Shown here piece by piece: positions 8,886 through 17,915 of a stretch of 64,000 nucleotides of DNA. Position 1 is the first letter of the stretch. The number at the start of each line of letters is the position of its first letter. The notes below the pieces were generated by a model. That model made no database searches. It saw only the letters and a program-made list of their open reading frames with translations, and had not been told where the DNA came from. The translations under genes were made by a program, and so were the position numbers. Source of the stretch: DASXUX01 sp036504595. Lineage in GTDB: Bacteria > Planctomycetota > SZUA-567 > H5-PLA8. Where the stretch lies: positions 124,001 through 188,000 of the forward strand of contig DASXUX010000011.1 of the NCBI GenBank assembly GCA_036504595.1. The letters are read 5' to 3'.

Positions 8886-10685
8886 TCACTTCGGCCGGAT
8901 TGGATTGGGGGTCCACGTCATGCTGCTCCAGCGCGAGAAGATCTGAATACCGTTCTCACCGCTGAAGACGACGCCTTTGCTCCCGTTGGTCAAGGTGACA
9001 TTCATCGAGAAGTTTGCGATCGCTCCATCGTCCACGGACTTGATGAGCGGAATGTCTGTCTTGGTCGCCGACAGCACGCCAGTCAAAGCCGATGCTCGGC
9101 CGCTCTTGGCGTCCATCGCCAATTTCAGGACTTTGTCTGGAGCCTTCCCCGCTCCACCCTGCGAACTTACTCGGCCACTTCGAGACTGAACCGACAGCTT
9201 GTCTGTAAAGCCACTGCCGATTGCGACATCTGCGTTCGACGCTCCATTAAACAGGCTGGTGGAAGTTCCAGGCAGTGGACGCGCAAGGAACGAGATCTTG
9301 TACGCGGCCCCGGCGGCGCCCGGCGATTCCTTGCCGAAGACGTTGGTCAGCAGGAAGCCGCCGCCCAGCGCGGAATCCTTGCGGCCATCGTAGGTCAGCG
9401 AGAACTTTGTCCCACGCTGCTTGACTACAAAGGCCAGCGTTTCCGAGCCCAGAATCGATCCGCCGATCCGCAGCCGGACGGGCGCAGCGTGGTTGGTCCC
9501 GGTGAGGATGGGGGCGAACACGTTGCCGAAGCTCTCGTTGGAGACATCGATCTTCACCAGTCCCTGTCGGTTGATGCTGCCGTGGAACTTGGGCAAGGCC
9601 GGCGTCTTCGCAATTGGAGGCGCGGTCGTTTGCAGCAGTGTTCCGTGCGGCACCAGGATCGAAGGCTTGTTCGGAATCTTCGGGTCGGGAGTCGTATATT
9701 CGCCAATCCGAAGTTCCAGATCCTGACCGGCCAGTTGCTGGAAGTTAAGGCTGTTCATGTGCGGATAGCCCATGTACAGCAGCCGCCCCACGCGCTTGGT
9801 AGTATCGCCGCTGATGTGGATGAAGCTGGTGAACACATCGCTCGACACCACCGCATTGGCATCGACCTGGATCGTAAAATTCTGCCCAAAACCGGTCTCG
9901 TCGCGGGACCGTGCGCGCGCACCTGCCGCGTCGGTCGCGTTGGCGGTGAAGGAAATCGTGCCCGCGAAAAGGGGCTTGCCGTAGAGGCTGCCATCGGAGG
10001 CTGAAAGGCTCAGTCCCACCTCTTCAAGGGAACTGACGGCGGCGCCGTTCATCTTGACGTTCGTCGCCGTAAACGTGACGCTCGAACCATTCCCGTTGAT
10101 CACGGGCACGTCAGCCTCGTATGACCGGAATTGCACGCCACTGGAGAGATTATCTATCGCGAAGCGGAAGGCATTGGTGGAGACCAGCGTCAGGCGGAAG
10201 AACTCCGTCTTGAAATTCCCGACCCCGTTGCTGCCGGTTGTTGCGCTGTCTTCGACGGTGATGTTGAAGCGAATCGGATTGAGCGTATAGCCCTGCGACG
10301 TGATGCCGGAAACCAGGCCATTCATCGAAACCGACGCGCTCTGCAGTTCCTTGGGTAAGTAGCTGAGAATGGGGATGACATCCGAAATCCCAACCGTTGC
10401 GCCAAAAAGGTTGCTGGTGCTCAGATATTTGTACGGCGGCACACCGCCGGCGGCTGTCGCCAGACGGGCGAAATTACTGCCGGCGACAATGTCGCCCAGA
10501 TCGCGATCCGTCGTGGTCTGATAGAAGGGATTGGTGAAACGCAGCGGGGTCGAGCCGACCGCGCGCGGTTCAGCGCGAGTAGATTGTGGGCTCGAATCAA
10601 ATGTTGCAAGGCCGCAAGAAAATGCCAAGGCCGCGAAGACGCAGCTCATAAGCAGAGTTTGTACATGGCCCGGTGGTTTGTGCAT
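8886..10685 (-). CDS. secreted protein with putative Ig/cadherin-like domains, copy 2
   Basis: A 599-residue paralogue of the downstream neighbour, sharing the opening PLRFTNPFYQ, the GGVPPYKYLSTSNLFG segment, SLSASDGSLYGKPLFAGTISF and the overall length. The signal peptide lies at about residues 10-30 (TLLMSCVFAALAFSCGLA). GAGGGG lies upstream of the ATG. Only 143 bases separate the two copies and both are on the minus strand, so they may be co-transcribed or separately regulated variants. No catalytic motif is visible. Confidence 0.75.
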   Translation of the reverse strand: MHKPPGHVQTLLMSCVFAALAFSCGLATFDSSPQSTRAEPRAVGSTPLRFTNPFYQTTTDRDLGDIVAGSNFARLATAAGGVPPYKYLSTSNLFGATVGISDVIPILSYLPKELQSASVSMNGLVSGITSQGYTLNPIRFNITVEDSATTGSNGVGNFKTEFFRLTLVSTNAFRFAIDNLSSGVQFRSYEADVPVINGNGSSVTFTATNVKMNGAAVSSLEEVGLSLSASDGSLYGKPLFAGTISFTANATDAAGARARSRDETGFGQNFTIQVDANAVVSSDVFTSFIHISGDTTKRVGRLLYMGYPHMNSLNFQQLAGQDLELRIGEYTTPDPKIPNKPSILVPHGTLLQTTAPPIAKTPALPKFHGSINRQGLVKIDVSNESFGNVFAPILTGTNHAAPVRLRIGGSILGSETLAFVVKQRGTKFSLTYDGRKDSALGGGFLLTNVFGKESPGAAGAAYKISFLARPLPGTSTSLFNGASNADVAIGSGFTDKLSVQSRSGRVSSQGGAGKAPDKVLKLAMDAKSGRASALTGVLSATKTDIPLIKSVDDGAIANFSMNVTLTNGSKGVVFSGENGIQIFSRWSSMTWTPNPIRPK

Positions 10686-10904
10686 GGTACTTTATCCCCT
10701 CGCAATAGCTCACGCGTCCTGAGCGATAGTCGTTCATCAGGTCACGGCCAGCCAAATGGCGAAACATGAGATTTACCCGACATAAGGCAAGACGGCAAGT
10801 CGGAATATATTCTGTTTTTTTGGAGGTTGAGCGCCGGCCATCGGACAAAACCGTTGGCTTCGCAGTGCGAACGTCTTGCCGGCTCTTTCGTCGCCCCAAA
10901 GAGA

Positions 10905-10938
10905 AACCCCGCCAGCAGCCAAAGCCACTGGCGGGGTT
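10905..10938 (-). terminator. Rho-independent terminator downstream of the small secreted protein gene
   Basis: Inverted repeat AACCCCGCCAG / CTGGCGGGGTT with a 12-base loop. On the minus strand it is followed by TCTCTTT. It lies 25 bases beyond the stop of the minus-strand gene at 10963. Confidence 0.8.
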
Positions 10939-10962
10939 CAAAAATCGCTGGTGAGCAGCCGT

Positions 10963-11343
10963 TTACTTGTCGTGTTTCTTATGGTCGCCCTTGTCGCTGG
11001 CTTCGGTAACCTTCGTCACGTTGATGCCCGTGCCATCCGCCGTCGGTTCTCCCTTTACAACGACTTTGGCACCCTTCTTAGCCAAGTCGGCCAGCTTGGT
11101 GGCGACTTCGCCAGGAGCCGCGATCAGGTTCAGCGTCTTGGCTTCCTTGCCCTCTTTCGGCTGGACCTTGAGCAAAGCGACCAGATTCTCGACCTTGGAA
11201 TCCGCCGGCTTCTCGCTCAGCGTACCCAACGTGGGCTTCCCGCCTTTGGTATCCTTGTCACCATGGCCGCCGCCTTCCGCACACCATGCTCCGGTGCACG
11301 CCAGCGCCAACACGAACCCCGCAACTACGCCGTAAACTTTCAT
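10963..11343 (-). CDS. small secreted protein, unknown function
   Basis: A 126-residue protein with a signal peptide (MKVYGVVAGFVLALACTGAWC). The mature part is Lys/Gly/Asp-rich with a compact region (residues ~50-110: LVALLKVQPKEGKEAKTLNL, KKGAKVVVKGEPTADG) and a charged HKKHDK tail. The ATG at 11341-11343 is chosen over one ten codons upstream because GGAGG sits at the right distance and the signal peptide starts there. No family is recognised. Confidence 0.7.
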   Translation of the reverse strand: MKVYGVVAGFVLALACTGAWCAEGGGHGDKDTKGGKPTLGTLSEKPADSKVENLVALLKVQPKEGKEAKTLNLIAAPGEVATKLADLAKKGAKVVVKGEPTADGTGINVTKVTEASDKGDHKKHDK

Positions 11344-11621
11344 GTCTTTCCTCCGCAAAGCCCCAACTCTCACGTCTCCTGACTAGAGTCCAGAACCCCA
11401 GGCGCCGGGGTTCCCGGCTGCTGGAGTTCCTGGACCCTGCACAGGTAATCTCCAGTTTCACGGGACCGGAGAACCACCCGTACCACAAAGGTCAATCCTT
11501 CGACGTTCGTTTGCGAAAACTATTCGAAAAACAGGGTTCAGGGTTTGGCGGTCAATGGTGAAATTCAGTAAAGCATTATTCACCATAATCTTATACAATC
11601 AGGCACAGACCCTGACCGCCG

Positions 11622-12551
11622 TTACATGCGCCGCCGGAAGTCCTCCAGCGTGATGGTTAATCCTTCTCGACGCGGCACGCGCGGTTCCCAGCCCAGCAGT
11701 TTCTTGGCCTTGCTGATGTCGGGGCGCCGCCGCGTGGGATCGTCTTGCGGCAAAGGCAGGTGCACGATCTTGCTCTTGGAGCCCAACAAGTTGATGACTT
11801 CCTGTGCGAATTGCAGCACCGTGATCTCTTCAGGATTGCCAATGTTCACCGGGCCATCCGCGCTTGATTCCATCAACAGCATGATGCCGCGCAGCAGATC
11901 GTCCATGTAACAGAAACTGCGGGTTTGCGTGCCATCGCCATGAATCGTCAACGGCTCGTTCCGCAATGCCGACCGCGCGAAGTTTGGCAGCACGCGGCCA
12001 TCGTCCAGGCGCATGCGCGGGCCGTACGTGTTAAAGATGCGGACGATACGCGTCTCGGTTTTGTTCTGGTGGTGGTAGGACATCGTCAACGCTTCGGCAA
12101 AGCGCTTGGCTTCGTCGTACATGGAGCGCTCGCCGATCGGATTGACGTGTCCCCAATAATCCTCCACCTGCGGATGCACCTGCGGGTTTCCATAAATTTC
12201 GCTGGTGGAAGCGAGCAACAAGCGCGCGCCTTTGGCCTTCGATAGGCCCAAGGCATTCAACGTACCCAGCGCTCCGACTTTCAGAATGTGAACGGGAAAT
12301 CGAGCGAAATCGCGCGGGCTGGCGGGGGAAGCAAAGTGATAGACGCGGTCCACGGGGCCTGGCACATGGATATACTGCGTCACGTCGGCTTTGATAAACC
12401 GGAATGCCTTGTTGCTTTCAAGGTGCTGAATGTTTTCCAATGAACCGGTGATCAGGCTGTCGATCGCGAGAACCTCGTGGCCCTGGTCCAGCAAGCGATC
12501 GACAAGATGCGAACCGAGAAACCCCGCCCCACCTGTCACAACAATGCGCAT
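11622..12551 (-). CDS. UDP-glucuronate decarboxylase (UDP-xylose synthase), SDR family
   Basis: A 309-residue extended short-chain dehydrogenase converting UDP-glucuronate to UDP-xylose for surface polysaccharide synthesis. Visible marks are the NAD-binding VVTGGAGFLGSHLVDRLL, SPASPRDF, STSEIYG, the catalytic YDEAK motif, NTYGPRMRLDDGRVLPNF, and GDGTQTRSFCYMDDL, all typical of UXS enzymes. The start is the ATG preceding RIVVTGG, with GGGAG just upstream. It stands alone in its orientation, and the REP-like element behind the start separates it from the divergent oxidoreductase gene. Confidence 0.9.
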   Translation of the reverse strand: MRIVVTGGAGFLGSHLVDRLLDQGHEVLAIDSLITGSLENIQHLESNKAFRFIKADVTQYIHVPGPVDRVYHFASPASPRDFARFPVHILKVGALGTLNALGLSKAKGARLLLASTSEIYGNPQVHPQVEDYWGHVNPIGERSMYDEAKRFAEALTMSYHHQNKTETRIVRIFNTYGPRMRLDDGRVLPNFARSALRNEPLTIHGDGTQTRSFCYMDDLLRGIMLLMESSADGPVNIGNPEEITVLQFAQEVINLLGSKSKIVHLPLPQDDPTRRRPDISKAKKLLGWEPRVPRREGLTITLEDFRRRM

Positions 12552-12569
12552 AAGTACTCCCTGTTTAGG

Positions 12570-12658
12570 GTGGCACGCATGTGACCGCGCCGGCCTATGG
12601 CGCGGTCTCATGCGTGCGAGGTCGCATCAAACGGACGGCGCGAACACGAGCGTGCCAC
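12570..12658. repeat. REP-like element, GTGGCACGCATGTG family, copy 2
   Basis: Occupies part of the 350-base gap between divergent genes. It starts GTGGCACGCATGTGACCGCGCC, has a GGCGCGGTC complementary arm, and ends CGTGCCAC. Apart from this element the gap holds only the putative upstream regions of the two divergent genes; I see no ORF with support in it. Confidence 0.7.
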
Positions 12659-12903
12659 CTGCGCCAGAAGCTTACCACGCGTCTCCTCTTCTCTCCATGA
12701 ACAAAGCGCCACGCACGATTGGGCCTCCGCTCCGCTGAACGAAACTGCGTGGCTCGCTCGCCAGCAGGGGGAAACGTAAGCGCTTCACGATTTCCCTCTG
12801 TCGCCCAAGGGGAAGTTTTGCTGCCATGACGCGTCCCTCAGTGTAGTCATTTTCAGATGAACAAACCGTGTGCTTGCACCCTGGTGACAATAAGGAGCCG
12901 CCG

Positions 12904-14361
12904 ATGAGACGAATGACTCGCCGCACTTTCCTTACGGGTACGCTGGCCGCCGGAACGGCCGCTTTGCTTTCGCCGCGCAGCCGCGTGCTGGGCGCCAACG
13001 ATGACATTCGCGTGGCCGTGATCGGGTTCAACGGGAAGGGGCAGACGCATATCGATATGCTCCGGGCAATCAAAGGTGTTCGCGTGGTGGCGCTCTGCGA
13101 CGCCGACAAGAATGTGATCGATCGAACGGTGAAGAGGCTGGAGGCGGACAAGTTCCCCGGCAAGCTGGAGACGTACCAGGACATCCGCAAACTGCTCGAA
13201 AACAAAGACATCGACGCCATCACCACCGCCACGCCAAATCATTGGCACTCTCTGGCGACGGTATGGGCCTGCCAGGCGGGCAAGGACGTTTACGTCGAGA
13301 AACCCATCTCGCACGAAATCTGGGAAGGCCGAAAGGCGGTCGAAGCGGCGCGCAAGTACAACCGCATCGTCCAGGCCGGCACGCAGTCGCGGTCCTGCGC
13401 GGCGTTGAAGGAAGTCTTCGAGTATCTGCAAAAAGGCGAGATGGGAAAGATCCTGTACGCGCGCGGCTTCTGCTACAAGCCCCGCGGCAGCATCGGGAAA
13501 GTGACGGGCCCGACTACTCCTCCACCGAGCGTCGATTACAATCTTTGGTGCGGCCCAGCTCCTATGGAGCCGCTCAAGCGCATGCGGCTGCACTACGATT
13601 GGCACTGGGTCTGGCCAACCGGCAACGGCGACATCGGCAACCAAGGCATTCACGAGATGGACATGTGCCGCTGGGCGTTGGGACAGAAAGGCCTGGCGCC
13701 GCAGGTGATCAGTTTCGGCGGACGCTTCGTGGTCGATGACGATGCCACGACGCCAAATACGCTCGTCACGCTGCTGGGCTACAAGCCTGCCCCACTGATC
13801 TTCGAAGTGCGCGGTCTGCCGCGCAAAAAAGGCGACAAGGAGATGGATGCGTACCGCAAACTGGTGCGCATCGGCGTCTGCGTTCAGTGCGAGAACGGCT
13901 ACTTTGCTGGCGGAGCGGGCGGCGGCTGGCTCTACGACAAGGACGACAAGCAGGTCAAGAAGTTCTCCGATCCCACCGGCCCCGGCCTGCACATGGCGAA
14001 CTTTATTAACGCGGTGCGCAGCCGTAAGCCGGAGGACCTGCACGCCGACATTCTGGAGGGCCACCTGTCCAGCGCTCTGTGTCACATGGGCAACATTCCC
14101 TATCGCCTTGGGAAAGAGGCTGCGCCGGATAAGATTCAAGAGACTTTCAAGAGCCACGACCAGATGCTCGATTCGCTTGAGCGCATGAAGCAGCATCTGG
14201 CCGCGAATGACTGCGACCTGGCCAAGAGCCTTGCGATTCTGGGCCCCAGCTTGGAATTCGATAGCGATAAGGAGCAGTTCACCGGGGCGATGGCTGCTGA
14301 AGCCAACAAGTACGTCACGCGCGAGTACCGCGCGCCGTTTGTGGTGCCGGAGAAGGTCTAA
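12904..14361 (+). CDS. Tat-exported Gfo/Idh/MocA-family oxidoreductase
   Basis: A 485-residue NAD(P)-dependent sugar oxidoreductase-like protein. The N-terminus has a twin-arginine signal (MTRRTFLTGTLAAGTAALL). The Rossmann start IRVAVIGFNGKGQTH, the TPNHWHSLATVWA segment and the EKPISHE motif (EKP, cofactor/substrate binding) follow. The C-terminal half has the usual beta-sheet domain with HEMDMCRWALG. AAGGAG at 12891-12896 fits the ATG at 12904, and the first ATG of the frame lies 12 codons earlier without a site. Many planctomycetes carry large sets of such exported oxidoreductases; the substrate is unknown. Confidence 0.9.
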   Translation: MRRMTRRTFLTGTLAAGTAALLSPRSRVLGANDDIRVAVIGFNGKGQTHIDMLRAIKGVRVVALCDADKNVIDRTVKRLEADKFPGKLETYQDIRKLLENKDIDAITTATPNHWHSLATVWACQAGKDVYVEKPISHEIWEGRKAVEAARKYNRIVQAGTQSRSCAALKEVFEYLQKGEMGKILYARGFCYKPRGSIGKVTGPTTPPPSVDYNLWCGPAPMEPLKRMRLHYDWHWVWPTGNGDIGNQGIHEMDMCRWALGQKGLAPQVISFGGRFVVDDDATTPNTLVTLLGYKPAPLIFEVRGLPRKKGDKEMDAYRKLVRIGVCVQCENGYFAGGAGGGWLYDKDDKQVKKFSDPTGPGLHMANFINAVRSRKPEDLHADILEGHLSSALCHMGNIPYRLGKEAAPDKIQETFKSHDQMLDSLERMKQHLAANDCDLAKSLAILGPSLEFDSDKEQFTGAMAAEANKYVTREYRAPFVVPEKV

Positions 14362-14461
14362 GTCGGAGCCGCAGCGCTTCTCGACAATGTCGATCAGCGC
14401 ATTTCGCTTTGGATTGGAGAGTCGTTGCAGCAGGATTCCGGTATGTCTGGCAGCGTCGAGC

Positions 14462-14582
14462 GTCTAGAACAGCCTTCAACACAGAGGCGCAGAGGACGCA
14501 GAGTTTCACAGAGTTTCTTTTGTTTTGTTCTTTCTCTGTGCTCCTCCGTGTGCTCTGTGACTCTGTGTTGAAAGCTGTTGAG
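14462..14582. repeat. word-repeat inverted repeat (CACAGAGG words)
   Basis: cttcaacacagaggcgcaga and similar words on the left are answered by ctctgtgctcctccgtgtgc and ctctgtgttgaa on the right, giving a long imperfect hairpin between two convergent genes. A related single arm sits at 39957-39996. Confidence 0.6.
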
Positions 14583-14608
14583 ATCGCGCGTTTCTCCGCG
14601 TCCTGCCG

Positions 14609-16345
14609 TTACGCCTCTTCCAGTTCCGTCAACTCCTTCTGTATCTCCTTCACCAGCGGCTTCACCGTCTTCGGCCCGAAATCAAACTTCAGCTTCGCCG
14701 CGCGGAAGAGCTCCGGCAGCGGCCGCGACCCGCCCAAGGCGAGCGCCTTGCGGTAATTCGCCACCGCGGCTGCCGTGTTCTTCTTCGCCTGCAGCCAGAG
14801 TTGCAGCGCGCCAAGTTGAGCGATTCCATATTCGATGTAGTAGAACGGCGAACCGAACAGATGTCCCTGCCGTTGCCACATGTACGCGCGGATGTTCTCG
14901 TAGCCGCTATAGTCCTCGATCCCGCCGAAGCGGTCGAGCAGCCGCAGCCACTCGCCCTTGCGCTCCTCGCGAGAGTGCCCGGTGTGCGTGTAAATCCAGT
15001 GCTGGAATGCATCGATGATCGCGACCCACGGCAGCAGACCGATGATTCCTTCCAGATGCCCGCGCCGAGCTCGCGCCGCTTCTTCGGCCGAATAGAACTC
15101 GGAGAGGTGCGGGGCGCCGAGCAACTCCATGCTCATCGACGCCACCTCGCAGAATTCCATCGGCGCCTGACGGTAAGCGACGAGCGGCTCCTTGCGCGCC
15201 GCCAGCGAGTGAAACGCATGCCCGGCTTCGTGCAGCATCGTCTCGACGTCCCGATGCAGCCCGACCGCATTCATGAAGATGAACGGCACCCGCGCTTCTT
15301 CCAGCGAACACTGATACCCTCCCGGCGCCTTGCCCTTGCGGCTGTCCAGGTCGAGCAGATTTCGTTCGCGCAGAACGTTGAAGTCGCCCGCCAGCGCCGG
15401 GTCGATTCGCGAGAAGATCGCCAGGCACTTATCGACCAGCACTTTCGCTTCCGTAAACGGCCGCAGCGGCGAGCGGCCGCGAACATCGACGGCCAAATCC
15501 CATGCGCGCAGCTTGTCCACGTTCAGCAGCCGGGCACGCCGCTGCTGCAGTTCGCGAGCCAGCGGCACGACCAGTTCCGCCACCGCTTCGTGAAACGCTT
15601 CGCATTCCTTCGGCGTGTAATCAAAACGACCCTTGGCGCGAAACGCGAATTCGCGGTACGTCGGCAGCCCCGCGTTTTTGGCGATCTGCCCGCGCAGCTT
15701 CAGCATTCCATCGTAAATCTGTTCGATTTTCTCGCGATCCTTTAGCCGCCGCTGAGCCACCAGTTCCCACGCCTGCTGGCGCTTGGCGCGATCCGTCTGT
15801 TCCAGGTAGCGCCCCATCTGCTGCAGCGTCTGCTCGCGCCCTTCAAAGTGCACCGTCATCGCGGCCTGTACCTTCTGGTACTGCTGATCCAGCTTTGCCT
15901 CTTCGACCTGCAGCGGGACGTTTTCCGGACGGAAGAGCTCAACGTCGTTTTTCGCCGCGCGTTTGAAAACCATCCAGCGTTTGGCCGGAAGCTTCTTGGC
16001 GAAGGGGCTTTTCAGAAAGAGTTCTTTCAGCTTATGCCAGTGCGGTTTCGCGCGCGGATCGATAGTCTCGATGAAATGCAGGTATGCCTTCTCGATCGCC
16101 GCATCATCGGTCTTGCAGGTCATGTTGATGTAGCGCTTCGCGCCTTCCTGATCCAAGGCCGCCGCCAGTTCGCCGCCGTCGAGAATCCAGCGCTCGAGTT
16201 CCTTCGCGCTCTTGATCTCAGCCGCCGCCGCTTCGAGTTTCACAAAGAGCGGCTCTACCTGCGCCCAATCGCCCAGGTCTGCAGCGGAGGGGATGAAGCT
16301 TCGCGGCTGAGCGGGAACGAGTTTTTCGAGGGCTTCGATGGCCAT
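14609..16345 (-). CDS. M3-family oligoendopeptidase (PepF-like zinc metallopeptidase)
   Basis: A 578-residue cytoplasmic peptidase that cleaves short peptides. The HExxH zinc motif appears as MLHEAGHAFHSL at about residue 380, with the third ligand region EFCEVASMSMELL downstream, as in the M3B branch. The open frame continues 63 codons further upstream, but that extension runs through a REP-like element. The ATG at 16343-16345 has GGAG nine bases ahead, and the protein start MAIEALEKLVPAQ is sensible there. No signal peptide is visible. Confidence 0.9.
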   Translation of the reverse strand: MAIEALEKLVPAQPRSFIPSAADLGDWAQVEPLFVKLEAAAAEIKSAKELERWILDGGELAAALDQEGAKRYINMTCKTDDAAIEKAYLHFIETIDPRAKPHWHKLKELFLKSPFAKKLPAKRWMVFKRAAKNDVELFRPENVPLQVEEAKLDQQYQKVQAAMTVHFEGREQTLQQMGRYLEQTDRAKRQQAWELVAQRRLKDREKIEQIYDGMLKLRGQIAKNAGLPTYREFAFRAKGRFDYTPKECEAFHEAVAELVVPLARELQQRRARLLNVDKLRAWDLAVDVRGRSPLRPFTEAKVLVDKCLAIFSRIDPALAGDFNVLRERNLLDLDSRKGKAPGGYQCSLEEARVPFIFMNAVGLHRDVETMLHEAGHAFHSLAARKEPLVAYRQAPMEFCEVASMSMELLGAPHLSEFYSAEEAARARRGHLEGIIGLLPWVAIIDAFQHWIYTHTGHSREERKGEWLRLLDRFGGIEDYSGYENIRAYMWQRQGHLFGSPFYYIEYGIAQLGALQLWLQAKKNTAAAVANYRKALALGGSRPLPELFRAAKLKFDFGPKTVKPLVKEIQKELTELEEA

Positions 16346-16369
16346 GAGTGGCTTCTCCACATTGATAGG

Positions 16370-16415
16370 GTGGCACGTTTGTGTTCGCGCGTCCGTTTGC
16401 GCGAACTCAAGCGTG
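16370..16415. repeat. REP-like element, GTGGCACG family, copy 3
   Basis: Starts GTGGCACGTTTGTGTTCGCG, with a GCGCGAAC complement and AGCGTGC behind it. It lies in the spacer ahead of the M3 peptidase gene. Confidence 0.6.
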
Positions 16416-16520
16416 CACGCACGTGTTCGCGCCTTCGTCTCCCGTGCCGTCGCCGGCGCGCGCACCTGCTTCCGACGATAAAAGATGCACGCGCCGTGAG
16501 CAAGCACTTTGCATTGAGCA

Positions 16521-16549
16521 TTGACGCGCCGCACGTCATCGGCTAAAAG
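16521..16549 (+). promoter_or_regulatory. sigma-70-like promoter of tRNA-Leu
   Basis: TTGACG, a 17-base spacer, then TAAAAG. The predicted start of transcription is about 45 bases ahead of the tRNA. Confidence 0.5.
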
Positions 16550-16598
16550 AAATATTCCCGCGCCAAGCGGGAGCCCGGTGAACCGTAAGGCTCACCAC

Positions 16599-16685
16599 GC
16601 CGAGGTGGCGGAATTGGCAGACGCGCTAGCTTCAGGAGCTAGTGCCCTCACGGGCATAAGGGTTCAACTCCCTTCCTCGGCACCA
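16599..16685 (+). tRNA. tRNA-Leu (anticodon CAG)
   Basis: A class II tRNA with acceptor GCCGAGG pairing with CCTCGGC. The anticodon stem-loop is CTAGC-TTCAGGA-GCTAG, which gives CAG. The long variable arm (tgccctcacgggca) is typical of Leu, and the T-arm is GGGTTCAACTCCC. The CCA end is encoded (16683-16685). Confidence 0.97.
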
Positions 16686-16702
16686 TCTTAAGACACCTAT
16701 GA

Positions 16703-16729
16703 AAAACGGCATCTTCAAGGCCGTTTTTT
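16703..16729 (+). terminator. terminator of tRNA-Leu
   Basis: AAAACGGC / GCCGTTTT hairpin followed by further T residues, 18 bases after the tRNA. Its position shows that the ATG at 16699 of the following open frame is not a real start. Confidence 0.8.
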
Positions 16730-16884
16730 CGTTTCCGCGGCAAAAACCGAAAACCGTTCTTGTTATCCCAAACCGGATTTTTGAGACCTGGAGACTTTCG
16801 CCGCGGCTCCATTGGATCCATCCCATGTTCGCGGCATCGCCGAGCAGCGAGACCAGCCTGGTAGCCGCACATTACTTTTCCTCT

Positions 16885-17142
16885 TCTATAAGGCGCGTCT
16901 TGAAGCCGGGCGGGCTCTGCGTCTACACCGTGCGACATACCGGCGATCCGCACTACCGCATCGGTGCACATCGGGGCGAGGACATGTACGAGATCAATGA
17001 GTTCATCGTCCACTTCTTCACGCGGGAGAAGGTCACGCAGTTAGCACGGGGGTACGAAATCGTAACCATTGACGAGTTCGAGGAAGAGCGACTCCCGAAG
17101 CGGCTGTTTCGGGTGACACTGCGGAAGGCGCACGCACAGTAA
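16885..17142 (+). pseudogene. 5'-truncated SAM-dependent methyltransferase remnant
   Basis: The last ~85 codons match the C-terminal end of a class I methyltransferase: IRRVLKPGGLCVYTVRHTGD (motif after the fourth strand), MYEINEFIVHFFTREKV and LPKRLFRVTLRK. The frame stays open back to 16699, but the upstream part covers the tRNA-Leu terminator and has no SAM-binding glycine loop. The gene has therefore lost its 5' two-thirds. The loss next to a tRNA suggests an old recombination or integration event here; I found no duplicated tRNA end to prove one. Confidence 0.65.
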
Positions 17143-17236
17143 ATGCGCCCAGACTTGTGCTTTGCCTTCATACGGCCGGAATGATAAAGCTACAGTCTGT
17201 GTTCGCGGATGTTCAGCATTTCACCAAGAGCCTTCA

Positions 17237-17911
17237 ATGCCCCAAAGTTTGATCCTATCGCCTACGGCCGACCCCAAACGTTTCCGCGCGCCGACCGGAC
17301 AAATCCTCACGCCGCCCGCAGACTGGGACCGTCTGCCGCCCGGCGATGCCGGACTGACGCGCCGGGTGAAGCTGGCCGGGCCATCGTGGCAGGTCGTCGA
17401 GAAGCGCGGGAACAAAACGTTCTCTCGGGGGCTATGGGCACCGGCCGTGAACATTGCCGCCGCCCAAGCCGCTTTAGAACAGGAGCGATCCACGCCAGAG
17501 TACGCGAAGCGAAGACAGGCCGACCTTCGTCGCCGGGAACGAGAACAGCAGGTGTATGTGGGCGAGTTTGCGTTGGCAGTGCTACAGTTCTTGAACTTCG
17601 CGCCGCCTTACCGCAGGCTTGCCCTCAAGCTGGCGGAGGCGGTCGCAGCGCATGCCACTCCGGTCGGCAGCGGAACCGTAGCGCGGACCGAACGCATTCC
17701 CGTTGAAGAACGTGCCGAGGCGGCGGTAATTGCGTGGATGCGGCACCAGACAACGGCGTATGACGAACTGAAGATCGCCAGAGTGAAAGGACTGCGACAC
17801 GAAGTCCGTCGCGAATTGGCGGAGATTTCGAGAGAGTTGCTGGATGGCCACCGGGATGGAGTTATTCACACCGCGGGCGAGTGTCCGCTGTGCCGGGCGA
17901 TGGGGATGTAA
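17237..17911 (+). CDS. DUF2293 family protein
   Basis: A 224-residue cytoplasmic protein. Recognisable features are ADWDRLPPGDAGLTRRVKLAG near the N-terminus, an Arg-rich helix (RRQADLRRREREQQVYV), VGSGTVARTERIPVEERAEA and AYDELKIARVKGLRHEVRREL, and a C-terminal CPLCRAM. I recognise these as the DUF2293 pattern, whose function is unknown. The ATG at 17237 is chosen because the homologous region begins soon after; the ribosome site is weak. It is followed within a few bases by the hydrolase gene. Confidence 0.75.
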   Translation: MPQSLILSPTADPKRFRAPTGQILTPPADWDRLPPGDAGLTRRVKLAGPSWQVVEKRGNKTFSRGLWAPAVNIAAAQAALEQERSTPEYAKRRQADLRRREREQQVYVGEFALAVLQFLNFAPPYRRLALKLAEAVAAHATPVGSGTVARTERIPVEERAEAAVIAWMRHQTTAYDELKIARVKGLRHEVRRELAEISRELLDGHRDGVIHTAGECPLCRAMGM

Positions 17912-17915
17912 TCTG

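Noticed and set aside
10686..10830. Possible riboswitch upstream of the second Ig-like gene
   Set aside because: I compared it by eye with cyclic-di-GMP-I and cobalamin patterns; the key conserved blocks are missing.
16699..16884. N-terminal part of the frame after tRNA-Leu
   Set aside because: Its ATG lies within the tRNA terminator region and the sequence does not match methyltransferases.
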